A DNA stretch of 27,665 nt from Silene noctiflora. Taxonomy: Eukaryota; Streptophyta; Magnoliopsida; Caryophyllales; Caryophyllaceae. The translations under genes and the position numbers were made by a program. Shown here piece by piece: positions 12,201-20,514 of this stretch; position 1 is the stretch's first letter, and each line of letters starts with the position of its first letter. The stretch is from NCBI GenBank assembly GCA_009801015.1, contig VHZZ01006246.1, forward strand, positions 46,914 to 74,578. The letters are read 5' to 3'. Under the pieces are notes generated by a model. It was not told the DNA's origin. It worked only from the letters and a program-made list of their open reading frames with translations, and did no database searches.

Positions 12201-14305
12201 TTACCTCAAAAAATTGTTCCAACTTTAGACAACTACCCCTGAATGTCGTCCTCCCAGAACTTAGGAAACTTAATCTTAGAAATCTTGCCACATTAGAAGT
12301 AGTATTGAGAAAAATACCCCCATTTCCACCATTAACAGGAGGTGTGTTATGATTCAGAACACCAGCAAGGTTTGTGAATTGTTACAACATCTCCTCCATC
12401 CTAGCATTAGGTTGTTCCAACCCTTGCCCTTGATTCTTCATAGCCGTTTGTCAATCAACCCTATCTTGAATTTGCTTCCGGGTAACTTATCCTAATGATG
12501 CTTGAATGTTTACCAAACTTTCATTGAGCAGCTTCAATTTTTCATCAACAGCTCGAAAATTGTCTTCCATTTGTGTGTCAGAATTACGTGTGTTCTTGGA
12601 ACTCACCATTGTTGAACTCGTACAATATTACCCAGGAAGGAAGTCCGATACCACCTGCAATGTACTGATTAAGAAGATATGAATTTCAGGAAAATCGAGG
12701 AAAACTGATAACAATAATAGGATTCCTAAGATAGAAAGGAAATCGAATGTATTGTTTATTGATAAACTTGTAAATGAAAGATTACAGAGAATTTGAGAGA
12801 GTTTGTAAGAGAACGCTTGATAAGAAAATGACATAATGAAAATGAGACTAATGGCTAGCTATTTATACACAGATCAAGACACACCGACTTCCTCCTGTTT
12901 TCCTCGCCAATTTGCATAACAGAATTCTATTAAACTCTTAGAATCAGTTATCTTCAGGTTGTTAGAACTGGGTCACATAACACGATTCAATACCCATATT
13001 CCTGAGTGTTGCATGAGATAAGAGTAAGGTCTCAAAGTCGAAAAGTTTGAGTAACATGGCCAACCAAACGGCTAATCCAGCTCCTTTTTGGGCTTTTTTT
13101 TCCTAGGCATGGGTCATTTCAGTCTCTTCGGGTCATTCAGGATTGGGTGGTTTACGGTTGAGTGGTTTTGGTTAAGTCATTTGCGGTCCCAAGGGTATTA
13201 CCGTATTAAAATAGAAAACTGAGGCTGTGTACTTGTCTATTGAAGGACACATAATAGGACTTTAGACAACAGACATGGGTTTACTCTTTTCGGTTCTATG
13301 TAACAATCGGTTGAGCGAGAGTATTACCCTTTGTTGGATAAAAAATGAAGGGAAAGGGAGGGGAATTTTCCTCCAAATCTTTCCTTTGTTGGGCGGAAAT
13401 AATAGAGGGAAAATAATTTGCATTGGAGGAGAGAAATGGAGGAATCCATTTTCCCTCCCCTTCAAATCACTCCATCCCCATTTTGGTACCCAAACAAAGG
13501 AAATTGTCTCCCTCCAAATCCCTTTCCTCCCTTTCCCTTGGAATTGATGGAAGGGTGTCGGATGAAAATGGGAGGGATGTGATTTCTCTTGTTTGGGTAG
13601 TAGGTTGGGTTTGAGAAAAATGAACGGAAGGAAATGGAGGGATTAATTTTCCCTCTTATATGGCAAATATTTGGAATAAAATTGTCTACATCCCTTTCCC
13701 TCCCTTGACCTTCCATCCTTTTTTTGAATTTGTATCCAAACAAAAGAGTTGCTATTGTGCAGGCTGCAAATGATCCCATTGCTCCAGCCAGGGGAATTCC
13801 CCGCAAAGCCATTGAGGTATGGCTTATCTTGTTTCATTTTGTTTTGATTATTTTTCAGGATTATACTTGAGAGTTTTGCATTCATAGCTAATATATATTT
13901 TTTTGGTGGTGTTATGTTTTGAACGACAATACCGTTTTTTACCAGCATTGTAGATTTTGTTTTCTGAGTTGAGTATGTTGTTGGCTTAGTCCTTACTCCC
14001 TAATAGTGTCTAATTTGGCTGGAGGCAGTTTGCTGTATACCCTGAAAGTCTGAAACCATGTACTTATTTAGACTGGTACCTTGTGTCAGGAAAATGAGAA
14101 CTGTGTATTGATTATCACTCCAAAGGGTGGTCATTTGGGATGGGTTGCTGGAAATGAAGCGCCGTTTGGGGCACCGTGGACTGACCCATGCGTGATAGGT
14201 TTTTTACAACACCTTGAAAATAGTGCAGCTGAAGTTTCAACCCTATCAAACCAATCGAACTGTGCCCAGCCGTATACAGGTGACTTATTGGGGGCAGAGG
14301 TATGA
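6288..14305 (+). CDS. EMB8/YheT-type alpha/beta hydrolase (embryogenesis-associated-like), seven exons with a transposon-filled intron
   Basis: Predicted exons are 6288-6824, 6909-7040, 7853-7995, 8111-8208, 8305-8399, 13763-13816 and 14090-14305. All use GT-AG and give 424 residues in one continuous frame. The protein matches the plant EMB8-like/YheT esterase family, with Arabidopsis At3g50790 (about 408 aa) recalled as the nearest relative. Visible motifs are [16 protein letters not shown] and [20 protein letters not shown] before the nucleophile elbow GWSLGAN (Ser about 211), then ANDPIAP (Asp about 339) and GGHLGW (His about 368), a complete Ser-Asp-His triad. The substrate is unknown. 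The first about 50 residues are Ser/Tyr/Thr-rich and could be a transit peptide, but this is not certain. The start has a good context (AAAAATGG). Exon 3 could end at 7993 by eye, but only the donor at 7996 keeps frame. Intron 5 is about 5.36 kb. The last exon ends GAG-GTATGA, so a further 3' exon cannot be excluded. Confidence 0.9.
7041..7852 (+). other. Intron 2 of the hydrolase gene
   Basis: An 812-bp GT-AG intron between the LIRYLAQ and ESHNCSLAG exons. It has a C-run near 7064-7072 and a TACGGAGTAC fragment at 7123-7132. No gene or intact transposon was recognised. Open frames inside it are not conserved coding sequence. Confidence 0.75.
8780..9076 (-). pseudogene. Integrase C-terminal fragment of the gypsy element
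   Basis: The minus-strand translation contains [20 protein letters not shown], then [20 protein letters not shown] and FQVGDAVYV, typical of the region after the gypsy integrase core. It is followed in another frame by [16 protein letters not shown], the usual post-integrase stretch. Frame changes between these parts show decay. A GTAGGATC-rich insertion separates it from the core at 9559-10078. Confidence 0.85.
9097..9524. mobile_element. MITE-like element with repeated GTAGGATC motifs, nested in the gypsy integrase
   Basis: This stretch interrupts the integrase reading between the YG-P segment (right side) and the IHVPYVV segment (left side). It contains nine forward GTAGGATC motifs and one inverted GATCCTAC, clustered near both ends. 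The middle (about 9270-9445) is AT-rich and free of them. The termini GTGATCGTAGGATC and (reverse complement of the right end) GTCAGGATCGGGATC are loosely alike, as in elements with subterminal repeats. The target duplication and exact ends could not be fixed, so the superfamily is unknown. Confidence 0.65.
9559..10078 (-). pseudogene. Ty3/gypsy integrase core (rve) remnant
   Basis: Two overlapping minus-strand frames cover one integrase. The upstream frame has the zinc-binding end CSTCQRCK and the first Asp in [14 protein letters not shown]. The downstream frame has the second Asp in [14 protein letters not shown] and the Glu in [17 protein letters not shown]. The D-D-E residues are therefore still present, but a frameshift near 9845 separates them. 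Integrase inserts retroelement cDNA into the genome; this copy cannot encode it intact. Confidence 0.9.
10380..11100 (-). pseudogene. Reverse transcriptase C-terminus and RNase H remnant of the gypsy element
   Basis: In several minus-strand frames one can read [33 protein letters not shown] and [12 protein letters not shown] (end of RT and connection). These are followed by [15 protein letters not shown] and [12 protein letters not shown] (RNase H, first catalytic Asp) and [13 protein letters not shown] (RNase H end). Stops and frameshifts are frequent. The RT palm with the YVDD-type active site is absent upstream of IYSKDV, pointing to an internal deletion. Confidence 0.85.
11120..11345 (-). 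pseudogene. Retroviral-type aspartic protease remnant of the gypsy element
   Basis: The minus-strand frame reads [20 protein letters not shown], then [20 protein letters not shown] and [18 protein letters not shown]. This is the plant gypsy protease, whose active site is normally D-T/S-G; here it is DFG. The usual continuation (PLGGYDMVLG-type) is missing, and the sequence jumps directly toward the end of RT. It overlaps the end of the gag-side frame. Confidence 0.8.
11346..12600 (-). pseudogene. Gag remnant with zinc knuckle of the gypsy element
   Basis: Minus-strand frames show a retrotransposon gag domain ([20 protein letters not shown] then [17 protein letters not shown]). Further on is a CCHC-like knuckle, [14 protein letters not shown]. 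At least three frames must be joined, so the coding sequence is broken. The gag start lies near 12600, just inside the primer-binding site. Confidence 0.85.
12644..12653 (-). promoter_or_regulatory. Primer-binding site of the gypsy element (initiator tRNA-Met type, degenerate)
   Basis: On the minus strand the sequence is TGGTATCGGA, close to the common plant PBS TGGTATCAGA, which is complementary to the 3' end of initiator tRNA-Met. It sits two bases inside the proposed LTR edge, as expected. Confidence 0.7.
12656..13013 (-). repeat. 5' LTR of the gypsy element
   Basis: Proposed boundaries are TGCAATG at 12656 and GTGTTGCA ending at 13013, giving TGCAA...TTGCA inverted ends next to the primer-binding site. 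On the minus strand a TATAAAT box lies at 12861-12867, in a sensible place for an LTR promoter. No second copy was found on the left side, so the outer end could not be verified by comparison. Confidence 0.6.
13014..13327. other. Unassigned part of hydrolase intron 5
   Basis: Between the gypsy LTR and the MITE cluster lies about 314 bp with short GGGTCATT-like phrases near 13105-13140. No coding or transposon similarity was recognised. Confidence 0.5.
13328..13747. mobile_element. Cluster of fold-back MITEs with CTTTGTTTGG-like ends
   Basis: The left terminus CCTTTGTTGGATAAAAAATG recurs in inverted form at about 13480-13499 (GGTACCCAAACAAAGG) and again at 13735-13747 (TATCCAAACAAAAG). A forward copy CTTGTTTGGGTAGTAG lies near 13588. 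The G/A-rich subterminal stretches (GGGAAAGGGAGGGG) are also inverted. This suggests two adjacent or nested MITEs of one family. The right end stops about 15 bp before the splice acceptor of hydrolase exon 6. Confidence 0.65.
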
Positions 14306-14624
14306 TTTTCGGTTGAATGCTATTGTTAAGTTTGTACAAGAGTTAACTGTAATTATCATTTATCGTCCAACTTGGCCAATTTATTGAATATACACAAAGA
14401 ATGTTTAATTCGTTCAGCTGGAAAATACACGGTGAATACAGAATACTATATGAATTTGATTAATTGAATAAAAATGGTATGAAAAGTGTATTTACATGTT
14501 GGAATCTAGCAGTCTAGTGTAGATATTACTAGAAAAGAGGTGGAACCGATGATGAAGTTTGTTATCTTTATTTAGAAAGAGATGAGGACAAGCACACTTA
14601 ACACAGGTGGAAGGAAGGAAGGAA

Positions 14625-14647
14625 AACAAACAAACAAACAAACAAAC
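14625..14647 (+). repeat. (AAAC)n microsatellite
   Basis: About five and a half tandem AAAC units, preceded by a short GGAA-repeat. Confidence 0.85.
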
Positions 14648-15139
14648 ATGATAAGGTGAGTGACTTAGACAAATGAGAAGCTTATTCTTGACTATACTTT
14701 TAGTGTCTGGTTGAGACCCACATGTGCTCATATAAAACTCGTTTACAAATTGATAAGATGGATGGAGAATCCGACTTTGTCCAAGTCCACCCGAAGGATA
14801 TTACGGAAATAAGTAAGGATCTTCTCCATTTCTTAAAATTACCTCTTTAAAGGTATTATTATTATTATTATGGGAAGCATAAAGAGTTCCCACCAAGTTG
14901 GAGAATTGGATTTAGACATGGTGCTTTTGTTTCGGTGGAATTTGGTACTCATTCTTATCTCATCAATTAAACTCACTTTATGTATCTATGTACTCCATGA
15001 CGTACCACACACTCTCACTTTCTCTACACCAATCCCATTTACTTTCCTTTTTTTTTTTTTTTTTTTCATACTGAATTGAATGAAACTGAACCGAAGTGAG
15101 AGTTAATTTGTGAAGAGATAAAAAAATCACAAATTCTCG

Positions 15140-15253
15140 TTTAAGACTGACATATCCGTTACGGGTCAAATAAAATAATTATCGATTTCTAGCCAAGTAG
15201 GTTAATATTTGACAATTTTATTCTTAAGACGAATATATCCATCCGTCTTAAAG
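15140..15253. mobile_element. Candidate MITE with TTTAAGACNGA...TCCGTCTTAAA ends
   Basis: The left end TTTAAGACTGACATATCCGT and the reverse complement of the right end, CTTTAAGACGGATGGATAT, match well and can form a stem. A second short TCTTAAGACGAATATATCC copy lies near the right. No target duplication was secured and the family is unknown. Confidence 0.5.
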
Positions 15254-15830
15254 AAACCAATTGTAAAAAAAGAAACATGGTTGGTAACGAAGGACAATCT
15301 GAGAATTGAGTGTATGTGAGGATGGAGGATGTGAGTGATCCGGCCCCAATCAATTTTGGACCGTCCACTTAGGCTTTCATATGAAAAAACTCACATGCAA
15401 AACACGTAAAAGACGAAACATTTAAAGCCGAAATCAATTCATTCAACTTTTTTTTTTTGTCCAAACACAAGTTACAGTGTACGAGTCGCATGGGGTAGGG
15501 ACGTAGGCTAACTTCCTCATCATCATTTATCAAGCTTTCTCTTTATTTTTAAGGTAAAGAAACTAGATTGATCGAAAATCAATCTATAGGAAACTCTCGT
15601 TGAACAAAAATGTCATTTTAAGCTCAAAAAAGAATAAAAAAATAATATAACATAAAAAAGTTCGTCTCTTAAAAAAGAACGGACTAACCGTAAAGGACCT
15701 AACCGGAAATAAAGAGATCCAAGGTAAAAAAAAAAAAAAAAGGTTCAAAATTGGTTTTGGTTATGTTTGCACCTACTCTTGCCACTTTCCTGATCAGTTA
15801 ATCCTACACTCCTAATACTAATTCATTCAT

Positions 15831-15928
15831 GAGAACAAGAGCTAGCTCAAGTGGTAAGAGCTCTCTTACCCCGAAGTTGGGGGTTCGATTCTTACCCGCG
15901 ACATGGTGCGCTCATTTGAACCAAAAAA
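15831..15928 (+). mobile_element. Very short tRNA-derived SINE with perfect 17-bp target site duplication
   Basis: The body contains a pol III box A (TAGCTCAAGTGG, 15843-15854) and box B (GGTTCGATTC, 15882-15891) with tRNA-like spacing, and ends in an A-run. It is flanked by AATACTAATTCATTCAT at 15814-15830 and again, identically, at 15929-15945. SINEs are copied by LINE reverse transcriptase from pol III transcripts. At about 98 bp it is far shorter than most plant SINEs, so it may be a truncated SINE or a retroposed tRNA-like RNA. The perfect duplication suggests recent insertion. Confidence 0.88.
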
Positions 15929-16477
15929 AATACTAATTCATTCATTTTATACCACGTCGCTTCGTTTAATAATCATTTAATTTTGAAAACGTAATTATAA
16001 TTTAGTGCACTGGTACTACGTATTTATTTAATTGTTGGTTATTATAGAATTTAATTATGAAACGTATAGTATTTCATAAAAAAGGAAGGTTACCCGTGAT
16101 AGTGTAACCAAAATGGAAGAGAAAATCATATCATTTACTCCATTTGGCAATGTTTGTGGAAGATTCAAAAATATACTCCCTAATGTATTTGGACATGATA
16201 CTATTCTGTATTACAAGTACAATTAATATTGACCATTTATTCATTTAACAAACAAGCCAAGGCTGCTGGATCTTTATTCACAGCAACCTCATATGTTTAC
16301 TCTTATAGAAGATATAATTACTCATTTTAATATTATACATTAATAATAAATATATTATATTATATTATATTATACGGTGTATTTATTATTAAGAGAAAAA
16401 TGAGGTACGTATGTACTATGTAGTTAGTTTTGATATGAAACGGGAAACCTGAAGGCTGGCAGTGGTCCCCTCTATTC

Positions 16478-16484
16478 TATATAA
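16478..16484 (+). promoter_or_regulatory. TATA box of the methionine gamma-lyase gene
   Basis: TATATAA lies 117 bp before the ATG. This leaves a leader of roughly 85-90 bases if transcription starts about 30 bp downstream. Confidence 0.65.
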
Positions 16485-16535
16485 GAATCCTCAATCTTTG
16501 GGACTCAAACTCACCACTTTTCTCTCTTAAACCCT

Positions 16536-16580
16536 TCTTTCTTTCTTTCATTCATTCACTCATTCATTCATTCATTCATT
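16536..16580 (+). repeat. CTTT/ATTC simple repeat in the methionine gamma-lyase leader
   Basis: A pyrimidine-rich TTCTTTCTTTC run passes into about nine ATTC-type units shortly before the ATG. Pyrimidine-rich leaders are common in plant genes. Length variation between alleles is likely. Confidence 0.8.
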
Positions 16581-16600
16581 TCCGAGCAAACTGTATTATT

Positions 16601-18910
16601 ATGGCCACGGAAATTAGTGGAGCAAATATGCTTGCAACTGCTTTCCCCCACAGCAAGGGTAATAAGAAACGCAGTGCCGGTGATGATGACAACGACAATT
16701 TCACCCCCACCATCCTCATTTCCAAGAAACCCCACCTCAACAAGGAAGACCCTGTTGCCGCCCTAGCCAACGTCAGACACGAGTTTGGGGAACACGGAGG
16801 GGTAAACATGTCAATTGAGGCATCCGCCACGTTTACAGTCATGGAGCCTGAGACTATGGGGAGATTGTTCTCAGGGGAACTCGGTCCTGACAGGGACTTT
16901 TATGTATACAGCCGACACTTCAACCCCACTGTCCTCAACCTTGGACGGTTGATGGCTGCCATGGAGGGAACCGAGGCTGCCTACTGCACTGCCAGTGGCA
17001 TGTCTGCAATCTCCTCGGTTCTCCTTCAACTGGTGGGTGCTGGCGGACACGTGGTTGCCTCCCAGACCCTCTACGGAGGCACCCACGCCCTCCTCACCCA
17101 CTTCCTCCCCCGTGCCTGCGGTATTACCACCTCCTTTGTCGACATTAGTGACCATGCGGCCGTGGAGGCTGCTATTCAGGTGGGCAGGACTAAGCTCCTG
17201 TACTTTGAATCTATCTCTAATCCAACCCTCACGGTAGCCGACATTCCTGAGCTCTGCAGGATTGCTCACGCCAAAGGGACTGTGGCGGTGGTGGATAACA
17301 CTTTTGCGCCCATGGTCATTTCTCCTGCGCGCCTTGGTGCTGATGTTGTCCTCCACAGCATCTCCAAGTATATTAGCGGTGGCGCCGATATCATCGCAGG
17401 TATATTATTATTATTATTACTACATTAATTAATTAATATATAAAGCAGAAGCATATTTTATTTGTAAATTAAGCATATATCAACTTTTATATTAAGAAGA
17501 AACCTCCTTAATAGACCTAAATCTGTTTATGCCAAATTCTCTTAACATTGGTGTCAGTCACTACGTCTGTAGCCTTTGCTGAAATGATATTACGGAGTAC
17601 TATATTAGAGCGTTACCGAACCAACCAAGTGTGTGATTTCTCTTGAGGCCTTAGATATTGATCTCTAAAAGACTTCACATAGAGATATGTCACATGTAAG
17701 GTACTCCTATTTTCTTCTGAACGAAATACTCCCTCTATCTTAATCATTTGTTTACCTGAATTCTAAACAAATGAATGAGACGGAGGGGCACATTGCAAAT
17801 TAATGTAGTAAGAAAATCTGAATTAGGCTTGTACTCTGTATGAGCAAGTTTGGTCCATGTGGAGTTAAAGTCTATGGTTGAGGGTAGCTATCATATTGAT
17901 ATTTTGATACCTTAAATTCGGACGTGATTATGATATATTGGCATGGAGTACTAGTTTGGGAATGTGGTGGTGTTACTATCGCAACCACGTACCTTACAAT
18001 TTATGCGAGTAGTTAACAATCAACACCAAGATTAAGTAAAACTGGCCGGTGCTATTCAATTCGTAGGATATAACCTGCATCTCAGGTATATTCTGTTTAT
18101 GTAATTTTGATGATCAATGATATAGAGTAGAGACTTAACTATAATTTGTCACTTTTGATTATCAAAACCATTTGTTTTAATGTTGTGTCAAAAGTGATAG
18201 TCGATGTGAAGTCCCCAAAAAAAAAAAAAAAGCTATCGGTGTGTATTGTGATAATATATCAATCAATCGAAGTTGAATTCATTTGCACGAGTTTAAAACT
18301 ATTAATGTTTGATGATTGTACCTTGATTAATGCAGGTGCTGTATGTGGACCGGCAAGCCTGATAAATTCAATGATGGACTTGCAACATGGGGCCTTGATG
18401 CTACTTGGTCCGACAATGAACGCAAAAGTAGCCTTTGAACTATCAGAAAGAATACCGCACTTGGGGTTGAGGATGAAAGAGCATTGTACAAGGGCATTGG
18501 AATATGCTAACAGGATGAACAAGTTGGGGTTGAAAGTCATATACCCAGGTCTAGAGGATCATCCCCAGCACCAGCTACTCAAGTCCATTGGGAATCCCCA
18601 GTATGGATTTGGTGGTATCTTGTGTGTGGATATGGAGACGGAGGAGCGGGCTAACAGGCTCATGTATCAGCTCCAGAACTGCACCCAGTTTGGGTTGATG
18701 GCCGTAAGCTTGGGTTACTATGAGACTCTCATGTCTTGCTCCAGCAGCAGCACCAGCAGTGAGATGAACGACGAGGAAAAGGCCCGTGCAGGCATTTCCC
18801 CTGGCCTCGTCCGCATGTCTGTTGGCTATACTGGCACTCTCGACCAGAAATGGGCTCAATTTGACAAGGCTTTCACTAAATTACAATCTCCTACAAAGTT
18901 CTCTGTTTAA
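16601..18910 (+). CDS. MGL: Methionine gamma-lyase (PLP-dependent), two exons
   Basis: Exons 16601-17399 and 18336-18910 join as GCA-G|GT-GCT, giving 457 residues against about 441 in Arabidopsis MGL. The enzyme splits L-methionine into methanethiol, 2-oxobutanoate and ammonia in the cytosol, feeding isoleucine synthesis. Visible Cys/Met-metabolism PLP motifs are HEFGEHGGVNMSIEASATFT, YSRHFNPT (about 103-110), TASGMSAISS, TLYGGTH (Tyr about 158), VDNTFAP (Asp about 232, which contacts the PLP ring nitrogen) and SISKYISGGAD with the PLP-binding Lys about 256. Exon 2 has LLGPTMNAKVAFELSERIPH, MAVSLGYYETLMSC and GLVRMSVGYTGTL. The first 45 residues are variable and polar (GDDDNDN), as expected for a non-catalytic extension. 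The ATG context TTATTATGGCC is reasonable. The reading frame is intact, so the gene is probably functional. Cystathionine gamma-synthase is less likely because there is no long transit peptide and the EFGEHGGVNMSIEASATF block is MGL-specific as I recall it. Confidence 0.95.
17400..18335 (+). other. Intron of the methionine gamma-lyase gene
   Basis: A 936-bp GT-AG intron at the conserved IIAG-AVCG junction. It holds a (TTA)n run just after the donor, a TACGGAGTAC fragment at 17591-17600, a small Stowaway copy and a poly-A tract near 18215-18230. An open frame running into exon 2 from 18146 is intronic before 18336. Confidence 0.85.
17729..17788. mobile_element. Very short Stowaway MITE (about 60 bp) in the methionine gamma-lyase intron
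   Basis: The left end CTCCCTCTATCTTAATCATT and the reverse complement of the right end, CCCCTCCGTCTCATTCATTT, are Stowaway terminal repeats that continue into GTTTA. They face each other with almost no internal sequence. A TA precedes the left end; the right TA is not preserved. Confidence 0.75.
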
Positions 18911-19435
18911 CTCTCTGCTTCCATTTCCTCTGCTCAAACTCACTCATCATCATCATCACTCTTCCAGATCTTTTTGTACATTTGCTCTCTCAATTAATGT
19001 CAAGTGTGGCTAATTTTATTGCATTAGCTAAATAAATAAATACGGAGTACAATAAAACAAGTCTCATTGAGAGGTGACAACCACACCATTAAACACACTA
19101 TTGGAGATTTAGAGTATATAATATACTATAATATGGTTTATATCTATATTTTTTGTATCACACCCGTTTGGTCCCAATCAAAAGTCATCTATTACTTTTA
19201 CCAGAAAGACAAAAATAAGAAAAATACGTAATTTTAAAGCATACAAAACATATAACTCCACTTGCACATAGAAGACGTCTCAAAAAAGAAAAAAGAAAAA
19301 AAAAACTACCAAAAATGAAAATAGATACCTAAATAATACACTCCAAAATGAAATAAATAACTTTCCATAGATCATGATAACCTGTTTGATTAATTAATGA
19401 ATGCTTCGTTCGTAACCTACTGTTCTTATTTCATT
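18911..19435. other. 3' UTR and downstream region of methionine gamma-lyase
   Basis: Just after the stop is a (CAT)n run. AATAAATAAA near 19030-19040 is the best polyadenylation signal candidate. TACGGAGTAC follows at 19041-19050. The remainder to 19435 is AT-rich with no recognised gene. Confidence 0.55.
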
Positions 19436-19473
19436 ACTTAAGAATAGAGGTGGCCACAAGCCGGTTTAGAGTA

Positions 19474-19573
19474 AGGCTTGTACGACTTGGGAGGCGAGTC
19501 AGGTTCAGCCAGGTTGTCCCTAAACCGGTCCATAGGGAGTGGTGGGTTGACTAGGCCGAACAGAGTCGGTTCC
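19474..19573 (+). repeat. Direct repeat copy 1 inside the hAT-like element
   Basis: It shares AGCCAGGTNNTCCCTAAACC and GGTCCATAGGRAGTGGTGGG with copy 2, starting at AGGCTTGT and ending near GGTTCCA. By eye the two copies differ at scattered positions only. Confidence 0.8.
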
Positions 19574-19770
19574 AAAAATCACACGTCATTATCACATTCA
19601 TACTATAATGCAAGATCTTACGTCATCAACTTATTGCTCACCCCTAAGTAGGGGTTATTCGTATTGCATTAGGCTTAAAAAAGGGTAACAGTTGAACTAT
19701 AGCGGCGGGCTGGGCTAGGTCGTTCCAACACGATTTAATTTGGGGTTGAGGAAGTAAGGTTCTGTTTGGT

Positions 19771-19870
19771 AGGGCTTGTCCGACCCAGGGCGAGTTAGGT
19801 TTAGCCAGGTCATCCCTAAACCGGTCCATAGGAAGTGGTGGGTTGACCAGGTTGAACAAAGCTGGTTCCA
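19771..19870 (+). repeat. Direct repeat copy 2 inside the hAT-like element
   Basis: It begins at AGGGCTTGTCCGACC and shares the CCTAAACCGGTCCATAGG block with copy 1, about 297 bp upstream. An internal duplication of the element is the simplest explanation. Confidence 0.8.
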
Positions 19871-20105
19871 GGGATGACCAACCCTGAAATGGCCCATAGG
19901 CGGCTAGGGGGTTTGGACTCGTGGGTTTTTTTTCTCCCAAAAACCGGGCTATATATAATGCAAGTCGAAATTAGGATTATGAACCCTTACCCGACCCGAC
20001 TAATCAATGGACCAACACGGGTCTACAATCCGGGTTTTCGAGCCTTGTGAGAGACGATTAGACGAGTAAATTTGTTGGACCGACCCGTGCAATTGGTCAC
20101 CTCTA

Positions 20106-20514
20106 CTTAAGATTAACGTATTTAAATGTGTGTTGAAATAACCACATTATCTTAAAGTATTTTGGAGGTCGTAACTACCCATACTTTTTGTGATCTTAAT
20201 ATGTAGGGCTTGAGTGACGGATGTGGACTTTCGTCTATTATGGACATTAAATTGTTTATAGAATTTTGCACCAAGGGTAAATGTTACGGTTCTTATGCTA
20301 ACAAAAAGATGAATCTTCTAAGATACTTATACATCATGAAATTCCAATTACACAACATCAACAAAATGATCACAGAAATACTCGTTAATTCTAAATTACA
20401 AACTAACGGATATGTCTTTGTGTAATTACAAACTATTCTTGTCTTTAAGCATCTTCATTCAATGACGCGACAATGAAACTATCAACAAGAACCATAAAAC
20501 AAGGAAAACATTTA
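20106..20514. other. Intergenic sequence between the hAT-like element and the next MITE
   Basis: An open frame at 20210-20425 has no recognisable family and is flanked by transposons. It is not called as a gene. Confidence 0.5.

Larger units (their letters stand above)
8618..13013 (-). mobile_element. Degenerate Ty3/gypsy LTR retrotransposon inside hydrolase intron 5, antisense to the gene
   Basis: Read on the minus strand, the order is LTR, primer-binding site, gag, protease, reverse transcriptase C-terminus, RNase H and integrase, which is the Ty3/gypsy order. The element is defective: there are many stops and frameshifts, the protease-RT junction is deleted, and integrase is interrupted by another element. 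No matching second LTR is visible on the left, between 8400 and 8860. It lies wholly inside an intron and is antisense to the host gene. Its left edge is uncertain; 8618-8780 has no clear retroelement similarity. Confidence 0.88.
14306..16470. other. Intergenic region between the hydrolase and methionine gamma-lyase
   Basis: No coding gene was recognised. It holds an (AAAC)n run at about 14625-14647, several poly-T/A tracts (for example 15047-15066 and 15725-15741), a candidate MITE at 15140-15253 and a SINE at 15831-15928 (both listed). The last part is AT-rich and merges into the promoter of the next gene. Confidence 0.6.
19445..20105. mobile_element. Non-autonomous hAT-like element with TIRs and 8-bp target duplication
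   Basis: The left end TAGAGGTGGCCA and the right end GGTCACCTCTA are inverted copies (TAGAGGTGRCC), the typical hAT terminal form. They are flanked by CTTAAGAA at 19437-19444 and CTTAAGAT at 20106-20113, an 8-bp duplication with one mismatch, the hAT length. The inside is rich in GGGTTGACCNGG and CCCGACCCGAC phrases. It includes a roughly 100-bp direct repeat (19474-19573 and 19771-19870). No transposase is encoded. Confidence 0.8.

Noticed and set aside
15841-15905. Functional tRNA gene
   Set aside because: Box A and B are present, but a proper anticodon loop and acceptor stem are not. The A-tail and flanking duplication show a retroposed copy.
16871-17356. 161-codon minus-strand open frame opposite methionine gamma-lyase
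   Set aside because: It is a shadow of a strongly conserved, GC-rich exon on the plus strand, with no own family.
18146-18335. Coding extension upstream of methionine gamma-lyase exon 2
   Set aside because: The splice acceptor at 18335 and family alignment place this in the intron; it includes a poly-A tract.
20210-20425. 71-codon open frame between transposons
   Set aside because: No similarity, AT-rich, and no gene structure nearby.
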